DNA from: Candidatus Gastranaerophilales bacterium
Lineage (GTDB): Bacteria > Bacillota > Clostridia > Lachnospirales > Lachnospiraceae
Direction: 5' to 3'
DNA: 36,512 nt
Assembly (NCBI GenBank): GCA_023663225.1
Contig: JAMPHU010000029.1
Location: forward strand, 1 to 36,512
Shown here piece by piece: positions 7,763 to 16,249 of the stretch. Position 1 is the stretch's first letter, and each line of letters opens with the position of its first letter. The notes beneath the pieces are model-generated. The model saw nothing but the letters and a program-made list of their open reading frames with translations. It had not been told where the DNA came from and ran no database searches. The position numbers and the translations under genes are program-made.

Positions 7763-10489
7763 ATGAGAAAGACATCTTTTAAAAGATTTGGACTGGCGTT
7801 TTTGGAACATCTGACAGCGGGAGTGATCCTGTTGGCTGTGGCGATGATCCTGTTTCATTCCCATATCAGTGTGGAGTATATGAATGAAGAGTTCCACACC
7901 TATACCTTCGACCCGCTGAATCCGGAGACTCTTTTTGAGGATTCGCAGGTGTTTTATGACATCTTTTACCGTTCTGTGTCGGATGTCACCAAGTTGGTCG
8001 TGTTCAAGGAGGAGTTCGAGCAGGAAGGCGTGTTCGCCCCCGACAAAAAAATTGACGTGACACAGTATGCGGCCGGCATCGACGAGAAGAATGTCTGTGA
8101 CACGACCGCTGTCTATGAGTTGGACGATCTGATCAACTGGGGAAAGGCTGGGGTGGATTACAACAGCCGTGTCTTTAGTCTGTCCGATTTTGTCAATTAT
8201 TTTGGTTCGGTGACGGGACCGGAGTATTTTGCGCTGGATGAGTATGGGGAGCTGTATTTTATAGGTCTTTCGGGAGAAGAGAAGCGCGTGGACGAGTCGG
8301 ACGAGGAGCAGATGGATGCCATGGAAGAGCCGGAGGACGCGGCAGGAGAAGGCGATGAGACAGAGGAGCCGGACAGTTTTGAGGAGGTCTATTCCCGACA
8401 TACGGAGGAACAGTTGGAAGATATCGTTTATTCCTACATTATGTCCAACGTTCGCACAAAAGAAATTCGGGCGTCTCACGAGGACGACGGCAGCCTGGTG
8501 GTCTATGTCCCCATGCTCATCAGCCGCTATGACACGATCGGTGGAGAGCAGTTGAGCGAGTGTGCAGACAACTGGGTCGAGTATATGATGCTGCAAAACA
8601 ATCTGGCGTTCACCGTGGAACGGCTGGCGGCCAATTATGGGCAGTATGTGAATGGCGTGGCTCTGTATCAAAATGCAAACAGTAATATCAAATATGCGGT
8701 TCGTGTGCCGGAGGAAGATGGAAGCTTCAACATATATACCAATGTGGACGGGTTGTGGGATTATGAGGACAGTTCCCTGGCCAATTATTTTTCTGAGTTT
8801 TACAAGTATTTTGTGTATTATCCGGACAGCTTGGAGTTTACCGGCAATTCCGGACTGACGGAGGATGATATCTATAATCTGATGAATGGGGAATACTCCT
8901 ATGCGTATCCGGAGAATACGCATATATGGGTGGGTGTGGACACCTCATATGAAGTGGAGGGAGACGCCTTTTACAACGCCCATCTGGTGTTTGAGCGAGT
9001 CCTGTCAAACAGTAAGGGAACCATTTTGTTGATCGCGTTCCTTGCATTAGTGTGGCTGGGAATCGGGATGTATCTGACACTTGCGTCAGGTGTGGAGTAT
9101 GACGAAGAGGGAGAGAGAATCTGTCACTTGAGCCTGATCGACCATATTTGGACAGAAGTGATGGCGGCGGCAGCGGTGGCAGCCTTTTATCTGGGACTTT
9201 GGGGACGGGATATGCTGATCGGCGTCGCGCAGTCGGTATATCACAGCAATCCGGCATTGTTGGGCATGAGTCTGGATCGATTGTATGAATATGGAATGTT
9301 TGGTGCATACGGTTTTCTGATGAGTTTTGTGTTCGGAAATATGTGGTTTAGCCTGATGCGCCGGATTCGCTCCGGCAATCTTTGGAGTGAGAGTTTTTGC
9401 CGCTGGCTGATTTTGGGCATCGGCAAAGCGACTAACTTTCTCTTTTACCATCGGAATACGGCTATCAGCATTTTGGCGTCTTACAATCTGTTTTTGCTGG
9501 TCAATCTGTTTGGCATGTTTTTGGGCGGCGTGCTGTGGAAAGACGAGGGATGGGCGAGGGCGCTTATCATTCTGGGGGTGGTGATCTTTGACGGAATCGT
9601 GGGCGTGATGTTGTTTCGATACGGCGCGGGGCAGAAAGATATCATAGATGGGATCAAGCGGATCAGGGCCGGAGAAGTGGACTATAAGCTGGAACTGGAC
9701 ACTTTGAGCGGACTCAACAAGGAGATGGCCGATGCGGTGAACAATATCGGAGAAGGCATCCGAAAAGCGGTGAGTACCAGCATGAGGGATGAGCAGATGA
9801 AATCTGATTTGATCACCAACGTGTCCCATGATATCAAGACGCCTTTGACGTCCATCGTCAATTATGTGGATCTTTTAAGGCGCCTGGACATTCAAGATGA
9901 GCCTGCCAAAGGGTATATCGATGTGCTGGACAGTAAGGCGCAGCGCTTGAAACAGTTGACCGACGATCTGGTGGAGGCGTCCAAGATCTCCTCCGGCAAT
10001 ATCGTGCTGAATATGGAGAAGCTGAATCTGACCGAACTGCTGAATCAGACGATAGGAGAGTTTTCAGAGCGGCTGGAGGAGCGCGGTTTACAGGTGGTGT
10101 TTGAGGAGTCCGCCATGCCGGCGTGGATTTGCGGGGACAGTCGGAGAATGTGGCGCATTGTGGAGAACCTTTTTTTCAATATCTGTAAATATGCCCTGGA
10201 AGGAACCAGAGTGTATCTAGAGATGGCGATAAAGGAAGGTCTGATCGCCGTGTCCATCAAAAATATATCCGAGAGACAGATGAATATGCGGGGGGATGAG
10301 CTGACGGAGAGATTTATCAGGGGAGACAGCTCCCGAACCACGGAGGGCAGCGGTTTGGGGCTGTTTATCGCCAAGAGCCTGACGCAGGCTCAAGGCGGCA
10401 GCTTTGAGATTCAACTGGACGGGGACTTGTTCAAAGTAGTGCTGACATTCCCAGAGTACGTGGAAGATGCCGGTTCAGTCGAAATTTAG
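7763..10489 (+). CDS. Large multi-TM sensor histidine kinase
   Basis: A 908-residue membrane kinase paired with the preceding regulator. TM1 is at about 12-32, followed by an extracytoplasmic region of roughly 380 residues that contains a strongly acidic stretch (about 174-210). Five more TM segments lie between about 416 and 625. Then come a HAMP-like linker, the HisKA motif NVSHDIKTPLTSIVNY with phospho-acceptor His689, and a HATPase_c domain with the N box (VENLFFNICKYA) and the G2 box (GSGLGLFIAKSL). The usual D-x-G-x-G box is not apparent; instead there is VSIKNIS..., a form I associate with this clostridial kinase family. The 3' end overlaps the convergent prs gene by 15 nt. The ligand is unknown; the acidic extracellular tract could bind cations or cationic peptides (inference). 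Confidence 0.93.
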   Translation: MRKTSFKRFGLAFLEHLTAGVILLAVAMILFHSHISVEYMNEEFHTYTFDPLNPETLFEDSQVFYDIFYRSVSDVTKLVVFKEEFEQEGVFAPDKKIDVTQYAAGIDEKNVCDTTAVYELDDLINWGKAGVDYNSRVFSLSDFVNYFGSVTGPEYFALDEYGELYFIGLSGEEKRVDESDEEQMDAMEEPEDAAGEGDETEEPDSFEEVYSRHTEEQLEDIVYSYIMSNVRTKEIRASHEDDGSLVVYVPMLISRYDTIGGEQLSECADNWVEYMMLQNNLAFTVERLAANYGQYVNGVALYQNANSNIKYAVRVPEEDGSFNIYTNVDGLWDYEDSSLANYFSEFYKYFVYYPDSLEFTGNSGLTEDDIYNLMNGEYSYAYPENTHIWVGVDTSYEVEGDAFYNAHLVFERVLSNSKGTILLIAFLALVWLGIGMYLTLASGVEYDEEGERICHLSLIDHIWTEVMAAAAVAAFYLGLWGRDMLIGVAQSVYHSNPALLGMSLDRLYEYGMFGAYGFLMSFVFGNMWFSLMRRIRSGNLWSESFCRWLILGIGKATNFLFYHRNTAISILASYNLFLLVNLFGMFLGGVLWKDEGWARALIILGVVIFDGIVGVMLFRYGAGQKDIIDGIKRIRAGEVDYKLELDTLSGLNKEMADAVNNIGEGIRKAVSTSMRDEQMKSDLITNVSHDIKTPLTSIVNYVDLLRRLDIQDEPAKGYIDVLDSKAQRLKQLTDDLVEASKISSGNIVLNMEKLNLTELLNQTIGEFSERLEERGLQVVFEESAMPAWICGDSRRMWRIVENLFFNICKYALEGTRVYLEMAIKEGLIAVSIKNISERQMNMRGDELTERFIRGDSSRTTEGSGLGLFIAKSLTQAQGGSFEIQLDGDLFKVVLTFPEYVEDAGSVEI

Positions 10490-11674
10490 ATTCATTTCCA
10501 CACGATTGTTGTACGCTTCCACGATGCTGTGGATCCTGTCCGTGGTGGTCATAATGTTGGAGAGGGAAGCGTCGTGGTTCATAAAGTCGATCAGGGAAGC
10601 GACGAACTTGCTCATATCCGCCTCGATAAAGTACGGCCTGTAGTAGAGCTCAGGAGGCAGATAAGTCAGGTTGGTGGTGACCACCTTGTCAAATTCACCG
10701 CGCTCGTAAGCCTCGTCAAAGAGCTTGAGGCCGTCTGTAAAGAGACCGAAAGTACAGCAGATAAAGACCCTTCGCGCATTCATTTTCTTGAGCTGTCTGG
10801 CGGTATCTAACATGCTTCCGCCGGAGGAGATCATGTCGTCGATGATAATGATATCCTTGCCGTCTATGTTGTCGCCCAGAAATTCGTGGGCGACGATCGG
10901 ATTCCTGCCGTTTTCGATGCGGGAATAATCGCGTCTCTTGTAGAACATTCCGGTGTCCACGCCCAACACGCTGGCAAAGTAGATCGCGCGGTCTAAAGCG
11001 CCCTCGTCGGGACTGATGACGATCAGGTGCTCCTTGTCCACCAACAGATCGTCCTCGGAGTTTAACAGCGCCTTGATAAACTGATAGGGCGGCATGAAAT
11101 TGTCGAAGCCGCTCAAGGGGGCGGCGTTTTGCACCCTTGGGTCGTGCGCGTCAAAGGTGATGAAATTGCTGATGCCCATGTCGCTCAACTCCGCGAGAGA
11201 AAAGGCACAATCTAAGGACTCTCTGGCGGAACGCTTGTGCTGCCTGCCCTCGTAGAGGAAAGGCATGATGACATTGATCCGAAACGCCTTGCCGTTGCAG
11301 GCGGCGATCACCCGTTTGAGATCCTGATAATGATCGTCGGGCGACATGTGGTTGGTATAACCGTTCATATTGTATGTGATGCTGTGATTGCACACATCCG
11401 TCAAAATAAACAGATCCTTGCCGCGGATGCTCTCAGCGAGAGAAGCCTTTCCCTCGCCGCTGCCAAAGCGGGGCAGGCTGACGTCCATCAGGTAATTGCT
11501 CTCCACATAACCATGAAAGGCGGGATCCTTTTTTACCATGTCATTGTGAACGTTTTTGCGAAATTCCACCATATAATCATTGATCCTGCGGCCCATGGCA
11601 GTGATGGAAGGCATCGCAATGATTTTTAATGCCGCTACGGGCATCGCATTTTCGATCTTCTGTAAATTAGGCAT
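10475..11674 (-). CDS. prs: Ribose-phosphate pyrophosphokinase (PRPP synthetase), long form
   Basis: Makes PRPP from ribose 5-phosphate and ATP for purine, pyrimidine, His and Trp synthesis. The 399-residue product is about 80 residues longer than the classical enzyme of about 315. Two tandem PRT-type halves are visible: IRGKDLFIL, PFLYEGRQHKRSARES (matching the usual Y..RQD+K region) and ITFDAHDPRVQ (matching VDLHA), then the PRPP-binding loop IIIIDDMISSGGSMLDTA. Extra residues are at the N-terminus (about 45) and the C-terminus, which holds a YLPPELYYRPYF segment. I infer a divergent clostridial form; allosteric properties cannot be predicted. A GGAG precedes the start with 7-nt spacing. 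The leader is unusually structured, and the gene has its own promoter. Confidence 0.92.
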   Translation of the reverse strand: MPNLQKIENAMPVAALKIIAMPSITAMGRRINDYMVEFRKNVHNDMVKKDPAFHGYVESNYLMDVSLPRFGSGEGKASLAESIRGKDLFILTDVCNHSITYNMNGYTNHMSPDDHYQDLKRVIAACNGKAFRINVIMPFLYEGRQHKRSARESLDCAFSLAELSDMGISNFITFDAHDPRVQNAAPLSGFDNFMPPYQFIKALLNSEDDLLVDKEHLIVISPDEGALDRAIYFASVLGVDTGMFYKRRDYSRIENGRNPIVAHEFLGDNIDGKDIIIIDDMISSGGSMLDTARQLKKMNARRVFICCTFGLFTDGLKLFDEAYERGEFDKVVTTNLTYLPPELYYRPYFIEADMSKFVASLIDFMNHDASLSNIMTTTDRIHSIVEAYNNRVEMNLNFD

Positions 11675-11746
11675 ATAAACTCCATTCCGAAGCGTGTGCT
11701 AAAGTTGTGATCCGAATTTGTGACGCTTCGGCACAAATTGTCCTAC
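11675..11746 (-). ncRNA. Structured 5' leader of prs (candidate pseudoknot or RNA switch)
   Basis: Read on the minus strand, AATTTGTG (11739-11732) pairs perfectly with CACAAATT (11722-11715), making an 8-bp hairpin with a 9-nt loop CCGAAGCGT (11731-11723). All nine loop bases are complementary to ACGCTTCGG (11695-11687), which ends right before AATGGAG, the prs Shine-Dalgarno region. A third option pairs CCGAA (11731-11727) with TTCGG (11716-11712). These are either an H-type pseudoknot or competing folds. I do not recognise a known riboswitch class. Confidence 0.5.
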
Positions 11747-11752
11747 TTATAT

Positions 11753-11781
11753 TTTATAACATTCTGCTAGTGACACGTCAA
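11753..11781 (-). promoter_or_regulatory. Promoter of prs
   Basis: On the minus strand TTGACG (11781-11776) is followed after exactly 17 nt by TATAAA (11758-11753). Transcription would start near 11746, giving a leader of about 72 nt. Its -35 box directly abuts the -35 box of the opposite-facing promoter. Confidence 0.7.
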
Positions 11782-11798
11782 GAAATTTCTTGTACAAT
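11770..11798 (+). promoter_or_regulatory. Promoter of the DUF512-der operon
   Basis: GTGACA (11770-11775, one mismatch to TTGACA) lies 17 nt upstream of TACAAT (11793-11798), preceded by TTG. Transcription would begin near 11805, about 50 nt before the DUF512 protein gene. It is back-to-back with the prs promoter. Confidence 0.65.
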
Positions 11799-11853
11799 GA
11801 ATGGAGAGGAAAGCAGTTTGGCCATGGAATGACTGCGGAAAGGAATCTGACAT

Positions 11854-13188
11854 ATGAGCGACAACAAGCGGCATATCGTGGAAAGCGTCGAGCCAGGCAG
11901 CATTGCCGAGGAATTGGAGATTGCGTCCGGCGATGTGGTCCTTGCCATAAACGGCGCAGAGATAGAGGATATTTTTGATTACCAATATTTGATACAGGAT
12001 GTTTACATAGAAGTTTTGATCGAAAAGCCGGATGGGGAGCAATGGCTGCTCGAGGTGGACAAAGAGTGCGACGAAGATCTGGGCATTACCTTTGCAAACG
12101 GTCTGATGGACGAATACAGACATTGCTGCAACAAATGTATTTTCTGCTTTATCGACCAGATGCCGCCGGGGATGCGAGGGACGCTGTATTTTAAAGACGA
12201 TGACTCCAGGCTGTCCTTTTTGCAGGGCAACTATGTGACGCTCACCAACCTGTCCGATCACGACCTGGAGCGGATTTGTAGATATCACCTCTCGCCCATC
12301 AATATCTCTTTTCACACCATGAATCCCAAGCTGCGCTGCAAGATGTTAAACAATCGCTTCGCCGGCGAGGCGCTGAAAAAGGTGGATGTGCTGAACGAGG
12401 CGGGCATCCGCATGAACGGACAGATTGTGCTCTGCAAGGGGATCAATGACGGCGCGGATCTAAAGTACAGTCTGGAGAGGCTTGCGACTTATCTCCCCAA
12501 TTTAGAGAGCGTGTCGGTGGTGCCGGTGGGACTGACCAAGTACAGGGAGGGCCTTTATCCCCTGGAACCCTTTGGGGAGGCGGACGCGAGGGAAGTGCTT
12601 TCGATCATCCGCCATTGTCAAAAACAGTGCATGGAGCGGTACGGGATCCATTTTGTTCATGCGAGCGACGAGTGGTATCTTCTGGCGGGGGAGGAGCTTC
12701 CCGGCGAGGAGAGCTATGACGGCTATCTACAGTTGGAAAACGGCGTGGGGATGATTAGACTTCTCTTGGATGAATTTGCGGACGCCCTGGAGGAATACCG
12801 GACGGGAAAGGCGTTCCCGAAGTGGCAGGGAGGCAGGGAGATCTCGCTTGCCACAGGACGGCTGGCATTTCCCTATCTGAAGCGTCTTTGCGGGGAGCTT
12901 ACAGCGCTCTGTCCCGACATAGAGGTGCACCTCTATGAGATCCGAAATGATTTTTTTGGCGAACAGATCACAGTCTCGGGACTTTTGACAGGGAGAGACA
13001 TCAGGGATCAAATGAGTGGAAAGGATCTGGGGCAGGAACTTTTGCTTCCGCAGAACGTGCTGCGCAGCGGAGAAGACATCTTTTTGGATGATATGACAGT
13101 GGAAGAACTGGAAAAAGCTTTACAAGTTCCCGTTAATATTGTAAAATCAAGCGGACGCGATTTATTGGATTCATTGTTGGGAATATAG
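11854..13188 (+). CDS. PDZ-radical SAM-DUF512 protein
   Basis: A 444-residue putative iron-sulfur oxidoreductase of the DUF512 family. Residues of about 6-65 form a PDZ-like domain (VEPGSIAEELEIASGDVVLAINGAEI). Next comes a radical-SAM-type cluster motif CX3CX2C (Cys91, Cys95, Cys98) in DEYRHCCNKCIFCFI, then a TIM-barrel-like region (NISFHTMNPKLRCKML, GINDGADL, SVVPVGLTKYREGLYPL). The C-terminal DUF512 domain spans about 285-440 (EISLATGRLAFPYLKRL, VSGLLTGRDI, VLRSGEDIFLDDMT). The reaction is unknown. It lies 11 nt upstream of der, an arrangement I associate with clostridia; a link to translation or ribosome function is only inferred from that. The start is supported by GGAAAGGAAT. Confidence 0.9.
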   Translation: MSDNKRHIVESVEPGSIAEELEIASGDVVLAINGAEIEDIFDYQYLIQDVYIEVLIEKPDGEQWLLEVDKECDEDLGITFANGLMDEYRHCCNKCIFCFIDQMPPGMRGTLYFKDDDSRLSFLQGNYVTLTNLSDHDLERICRYHLSPINISFHTMNPKLRCKMLNNRFAGEALKKVDVLNEAGIRMNGQIVLCKGINDGADLKYSLERLATYLPNLESVSVVPVGLTKYREGLYPLEPFGEADAREVLSIIRHCQKQCMERYGIHFVHASDEWYLLAGEELPGEESYDGYLQLENGVGMIRLLLDEFADALEEYRTGKAFPKWQGGREISLATGRLAFPYLKRLCGELTALCPDIEVHLYEIRNDFFGEQITVSGLLTGRDIRDQMSGKDLGQELLLPQNVLRSGEDIFLDDMTVEELEKALQVPVNIVKSSGRDLLDSLLGI

Positions 13189-13199
13189 GAGGTTGGACA

Positions 13200-14537
13200 A
13201 TGGCAGAGAGGAGCGCAAGGCCCATCGTGGCGGTGGTAGGCAGACCTAATGTGGGGAAATCTACGCTGTTCAATGCGCTGGCCGGCGGAAATATAGCGAT
13301 CGTGAAAGATACCCCGGGTATCACCAGAGACCGTATCTATGCGGATGTGAGCTGGCTGGATAAAAATTTCACCCTGATAGACACAGGAGGCATCGAGCCT
13401 GACAGCAAGGATATCATTTTGTCGCAGATGCGCGCCCAGGCACAGATCGCCATCGACACGGCGGATGTGATCCTGTTTATGGTGGACGTGAGGCAGGGAT
13501 TGGTGGACGCGGACGCGAAGGTGGCGGATATGCTCAGACGCGCCCGCAAGCCGGTGATTTTGGTGGTCAACAAAGTGGACAGCTATGAGAAATATATGGC
13601 GGACGTCTATGAGTTTTACAATCTGGGGATAGGAGACCCCCACGCGGTCTCATCCGCCAACCGTCTGGGGCTGGGAGAATTGCTGGATGTGGTGATCTCC
13701 CACTTCCCCGAGGATAGCGGGGAGGAGATGGAGGACGACAGACCAAGAGTGGCGGTGGTGGGAAAACCCAATGTGGGAAAGTCCTCCCTGATCAACAGGC
13801 TTTTGGGGGAGGAGAGGCTGATCGTGTCCGATATCGCGGGCACCACAAGGGACGCGGTGGACGCGGAGATCACCTTCCAGGGCAAAGAGTATGTCTTTAT
13901 CGACACAGCCGGACTGCGGCGGAAAAATAAGGTCAAAGAGGAGCTGGAACGCTATATGATTCTGCGCGCGGTCAGCGCCGTGGAGCGCGCGGATGTGGCG
14001 GTGTTAGTGATCGACGCGACGGAGGGCGTCACGGAGCAGGACGCCAAGATTGCCGGTATCGCTCATGACAGGGGCAAGGCGGTCATCATCGTCGTGAACA
14101 AGTGGGACGCCGTGGAGAAGGATGATAAGACCATCTACCGCTTTACGGAAAAAGTGAGAAACGTCCTGTCTTTCATGCCCTATGCGGAAATCTTGTTTGT
14201 GTCCGCCAAGACGGGGCAGCGGCTTACCAAGCTGTTTGAGACGATCGATGTGGTCAGTGAGAATCACGCGATGCGGGTGGCCACGGGTGTGCTCAACGAG
14301 ATCTTGGCGGAGGCGGTGGCCATGCAGCAGCCGCCGAGCGACAAGGGCAAGATCCTCAGGCTGTACTACATCACACAGGTGTCGGTGAAGCCGCCCACTT
14401 TTGTGATCTTTGTCAATGACAAGAAACTGATGCATTTTTCATACACCCGTTATATTGAGAATCAGATTCGGGAGACCTTCGGCTTTCGCGGGACGCCGCT
14501 TCGGTTCATCATCAGAGAGCGAAAGGAGAACAGATAA
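13200..14537 (+). CDS. der: Ribosome biogenesis GTPase Der (EngA)
   Basis: Double-domain GTPase essential for 50S subunit assembly. The 445-residue protein has two tandem G domains. The first has P-loop GRPNVGKST (14-22), DTPGITRDR, DTGG and NKVD. The second has GKPNVGKSS (188-196), DIAGTTRD, DTAGLRRKNK and NKWD. The C-terminal KH-like domain ends with NQIRETFGFRGTPLRFIIRERK, the usual family ending. GGAGG lies just before the ATG. The stop overlaps the plsY start by one base (TAATG), indicating translational coupling. Confidence 0.98.
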   Translation: MAERSARPIVAVVGRPNVGKSTLFNALAGGNIAIVKDTPGITRDRIYADVSWLDKNFTLIDTGGIEPDSKDIILSQMRAQAQIAIDTADVILFMVDVRQGLVDADAKVADMLRRARKPVILVVNKVDSYEKYMADVYEFYNLGIGDPHAVSSANRLGLGELLDVVISHFPEDSGEEMEDDRPRVAVVGKPNVGKSSLINRLLGEERLIVSDIAGTTRDAVDAEITFQGKEYVFIDTAGLRRKNKVKEELERYMILRAVSAVERADVAVLVIDATEGVTEQDAKIAGIAHDRGKAVIIVVNKWDAVEKDDKTIYRFTEKVRNVLSFMPYAEILFVSAKTGQRLTKLFETIDVVSENHAMRVATGVLNEILAEAVAMQQPPSDKGKILRLYYITQVSVKPPTFVIFVNDKKLMHFSYTRYIENQIRETFGFRGTPLRFIIRERKENR

Positions 14538-15190
14538 TGTTGGAACGTGTCGTTTGTATTGTGATCGGTTATGTGTTCGGACTGTTTCAGACAGCATACT
14601 TTTACGGAAAGGCAAAGGGAATCGACATCAGGCAGTACGGCAGCGGCAACGCAGGCACCACCAACGCCCTGCGCGTGCTGGGCACCAAGGCGGGATTGAT
14701 CGTGCTTTTGGGAGACTGTCTCAAGACCATTGCGGCAGTCTGCATTGCCAGGCTGCTGTTCGGGGCGTCCCATCCCGATATGGTCTATCTGTTATGTCTG
14801 TATGCGGGAGCGGGCGCCATACTGGGGCATAATTTCCCTTTTTACATGAATTTCAAAGGAGGAAAGGGCATTGCGGCCACGGCCGGACTGATCTTGTCCT
14901 TCCATCCCTATTTTATTGTGATGGGCGTGGTGGTATTTTTCGGCATCTTTTTCACGACCCATTATGTGTCTCTCGGCTCGCTTTTGGTGTATGCCTGCTT
15001 TCTGATCGAGATCGTGGTATGCGGTCAGACGGGCGTGTTTGGGGCGATGACTTTTGCCCAGCGCGTCGAGATGTATGTGCTCGCCGCCCTGTTGACCGTC
15101 ATGGCCTATTGGAAGCACAGACAGAATATCGTGCGTCTGCTGCACGGCGAGGAGAGAAAGACCTATCTGACCAAGAAAAATAAGCAATAA
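14537..15190 (+). CDS. plsY: Glycerol-3-phosphate acyltransferase PlsY
   Basis: Integral membrane enzyme that transfers acyl groups from acyl-phosphate to glycerol 3-phosphate, the first step of phospholipid synthesis in most Gram-positive bacteria. The 217-residue protein has about five TM segments and the family motifs GSGNAGTTNALRVLG (about 35-49) and GHNFPFYMNFKGGKGIA (about 96-112). It is coupled to der by a one-base stop/start overlap. GpsA, which makes its substrate, follows 31 nt downstream, so this is a functional pair. Length is normal for the family. Confidence 0.95.
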   Translation: MLERVVCIVIGYVFGLFQTAYFYGKAKGIDIRQYGSGNAGTTNALRVLGTKAGLIVLLGDCLKTIAAVCIARLLFGASHPDMVYLLCLYAGAGAILGHNFPFYMNFKGGKGIAATAGLILSFHPYFIVMGVVVFFGIFFTTHYVSLGSLLVYACFLIEIVVCGQTGVFGAMTFAQRVEMYVLAALLTVMAYWKHRQNIVRLLHGEERKTYLTKKNKQ

Positions 15191-15221
15191 GCTGCCTGAA
15201 AAGGAGAAAGGTTGGTGCCAT

Positions 15222-16235
15222 ATGGCAAAAGTTAGCGTTTTGGGAGCCGGAACATGGGGGATCGCCCTGGCGGTTCTGCTGCATAAAAACGGACATACCG
15301 TGACTGTCTGGTCTGTGCTTCCCGAAGAGATCGAGATGCTTCAGAGAGAGCGTGAACACAAGATGCTGCCCGGGGTGAAGCTGCCAGAGGATATCGTGTT
15401 TACCACAGACGAAAAAGAAGCCGTAAAAGGGCAGGACATGGCGGTTATGGCGGTGGCCAGCGCCTACACGAGAAGCACGGCGGCGCGTTTCCGTCCGTAT
15501 GTGCAGGACGGGCAGATCCTTGTCAATGTGGCAAAGGGCATCGAGGAGGGGACATTGATGACCCTCTCACAGATCATCGAGGAGGAGATCCCCCAGGCGG
15601 ATGTGGCAGTCCTCTCAGGTCCCTCCCACGCGGAGGAAGTGGGCAGGGGGATCCCTACCACGATTGTGGCGGGGGCGAGAAGTAAGCGCACTGCGGAGTA
15701 CATTCAGACCTTGTTTATGAATCAGGCGTTTCGAGTCTACACAAGTCCCGACATTTTGGGGATGGAATTGGGCGGCGCGCTGAAAAATGTGGTGGCTTTG
15801 GCGGCAGGTATCGCCGACGGCTTGGGATATGGGGACAACACAAAGGCGGCTCTGATCACCAGAGGGATCGCGGAGATTGCCAGACTTGGCACCGCTATGG
15901 GCGGTAAGTTCGAGACCTTTTGCGGCCTCACCGGCATCGGAGATCTGATCGTCACTTGCGCTAGTATGCACTCCCGCAACAGGCGTGCGGGTATCCTGAT
16001 CGGACAGGGGCGCACCTGTGAGGAGGCCACGGCGGAGGTCAAGATGGTGGTGGAGGGCGTGTATTCCGCCAAGGCGGCTTTAGAGCTATCCCGCAAATAT
16101 GACGTGCAGCTCCCCATCATCGAGCAGGTGAACGAGGTGCTGTTTGCGGGGAAGAGCGCAGACCAGGCGGTGAAAGATCTGATGCTTCGGGACAAGAAGC
16201 TGGAGGGATCCGATGCCTCCTGGCAGGATGAGTGA
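15222..16235 (+). CDS. gpsA: NAD(P)-dependent glycerol-3-phosphate dehydrogenase
   Basis: Cytoplasmic enzyme that reduces dihydroxyacetone phosphate to sn-glycerol 3-phosphate, the backbone used by PlsY upstream. The 337-residue protein has the dinucleotide-binding motif LGAGTWGIALAVLL (7-20), SGPSHAEEV, the catalytic-lysine segment GGALKNVVALAAGIADGL and NTKAALITRG, and then the helical substrate-binding domain with FCGLTGIGDLIVTC. GGAGAAAGG precedes the start. The stop codon lies inside a perfect palindrome (16228-16249) that may partly end or pause transcription before the sporulation genes. Confidence 0.97.
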   Translation: MAKVSVLGAGTWGIALAVLLHKNGHTVTVWSVLPEEIEMLQREREHKMLPGVKLPEDIVFTTDEKEAVKGQDMAVMAVASAYTRSTAARFRPYVQDGQILVNVAKGIEEGTLMTLSQIIEEEIPQADVAVLSGPSHAEEVGRGIPTTIVAGARSKRTAEYIQTLFMNQAFRVYTSPDILGMELGGALKNVVALAAGIADGLGYGDNTKAALITRGIAEIARLGTAMGGKFETFCGLTGIGDLIVTCASMHSRNRRAGILIGQGRTCEEATAEVKMVVEGVYSAKAALELSRKYDVQLPIIEQVNEVLFAGKSADQAVKDLMLRDKKLEGSDASWQDE

Positions 16236-16249
16236 AAGTTTTCACTCAT
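16228..16249. terminator. Perfect palindrome at the gpsA stop, possible weak terminator or attenuator
   Basis: ATGAGTGAAA (16228-16237) and TTTCACTCAT (16240-16249) are perfect inverted copies separated by only GT; the practical hairpin is 9 bp with a 4-nt loop. It is followed by ATTTTCCC, a poor U-tract, so termination may be incomplete. It lies exactly at the junction between lipid synthesis and sporulation genes. Confidence 0.4.

Noticed and set aside
7679-8923. 414-codon open frame on the minus strand
   Set aside because: It lies opposite the histidine kinase gene and the end of the response regulator, both with unmistakable motifs; the antisense translation is His/Ile-rich without domains.
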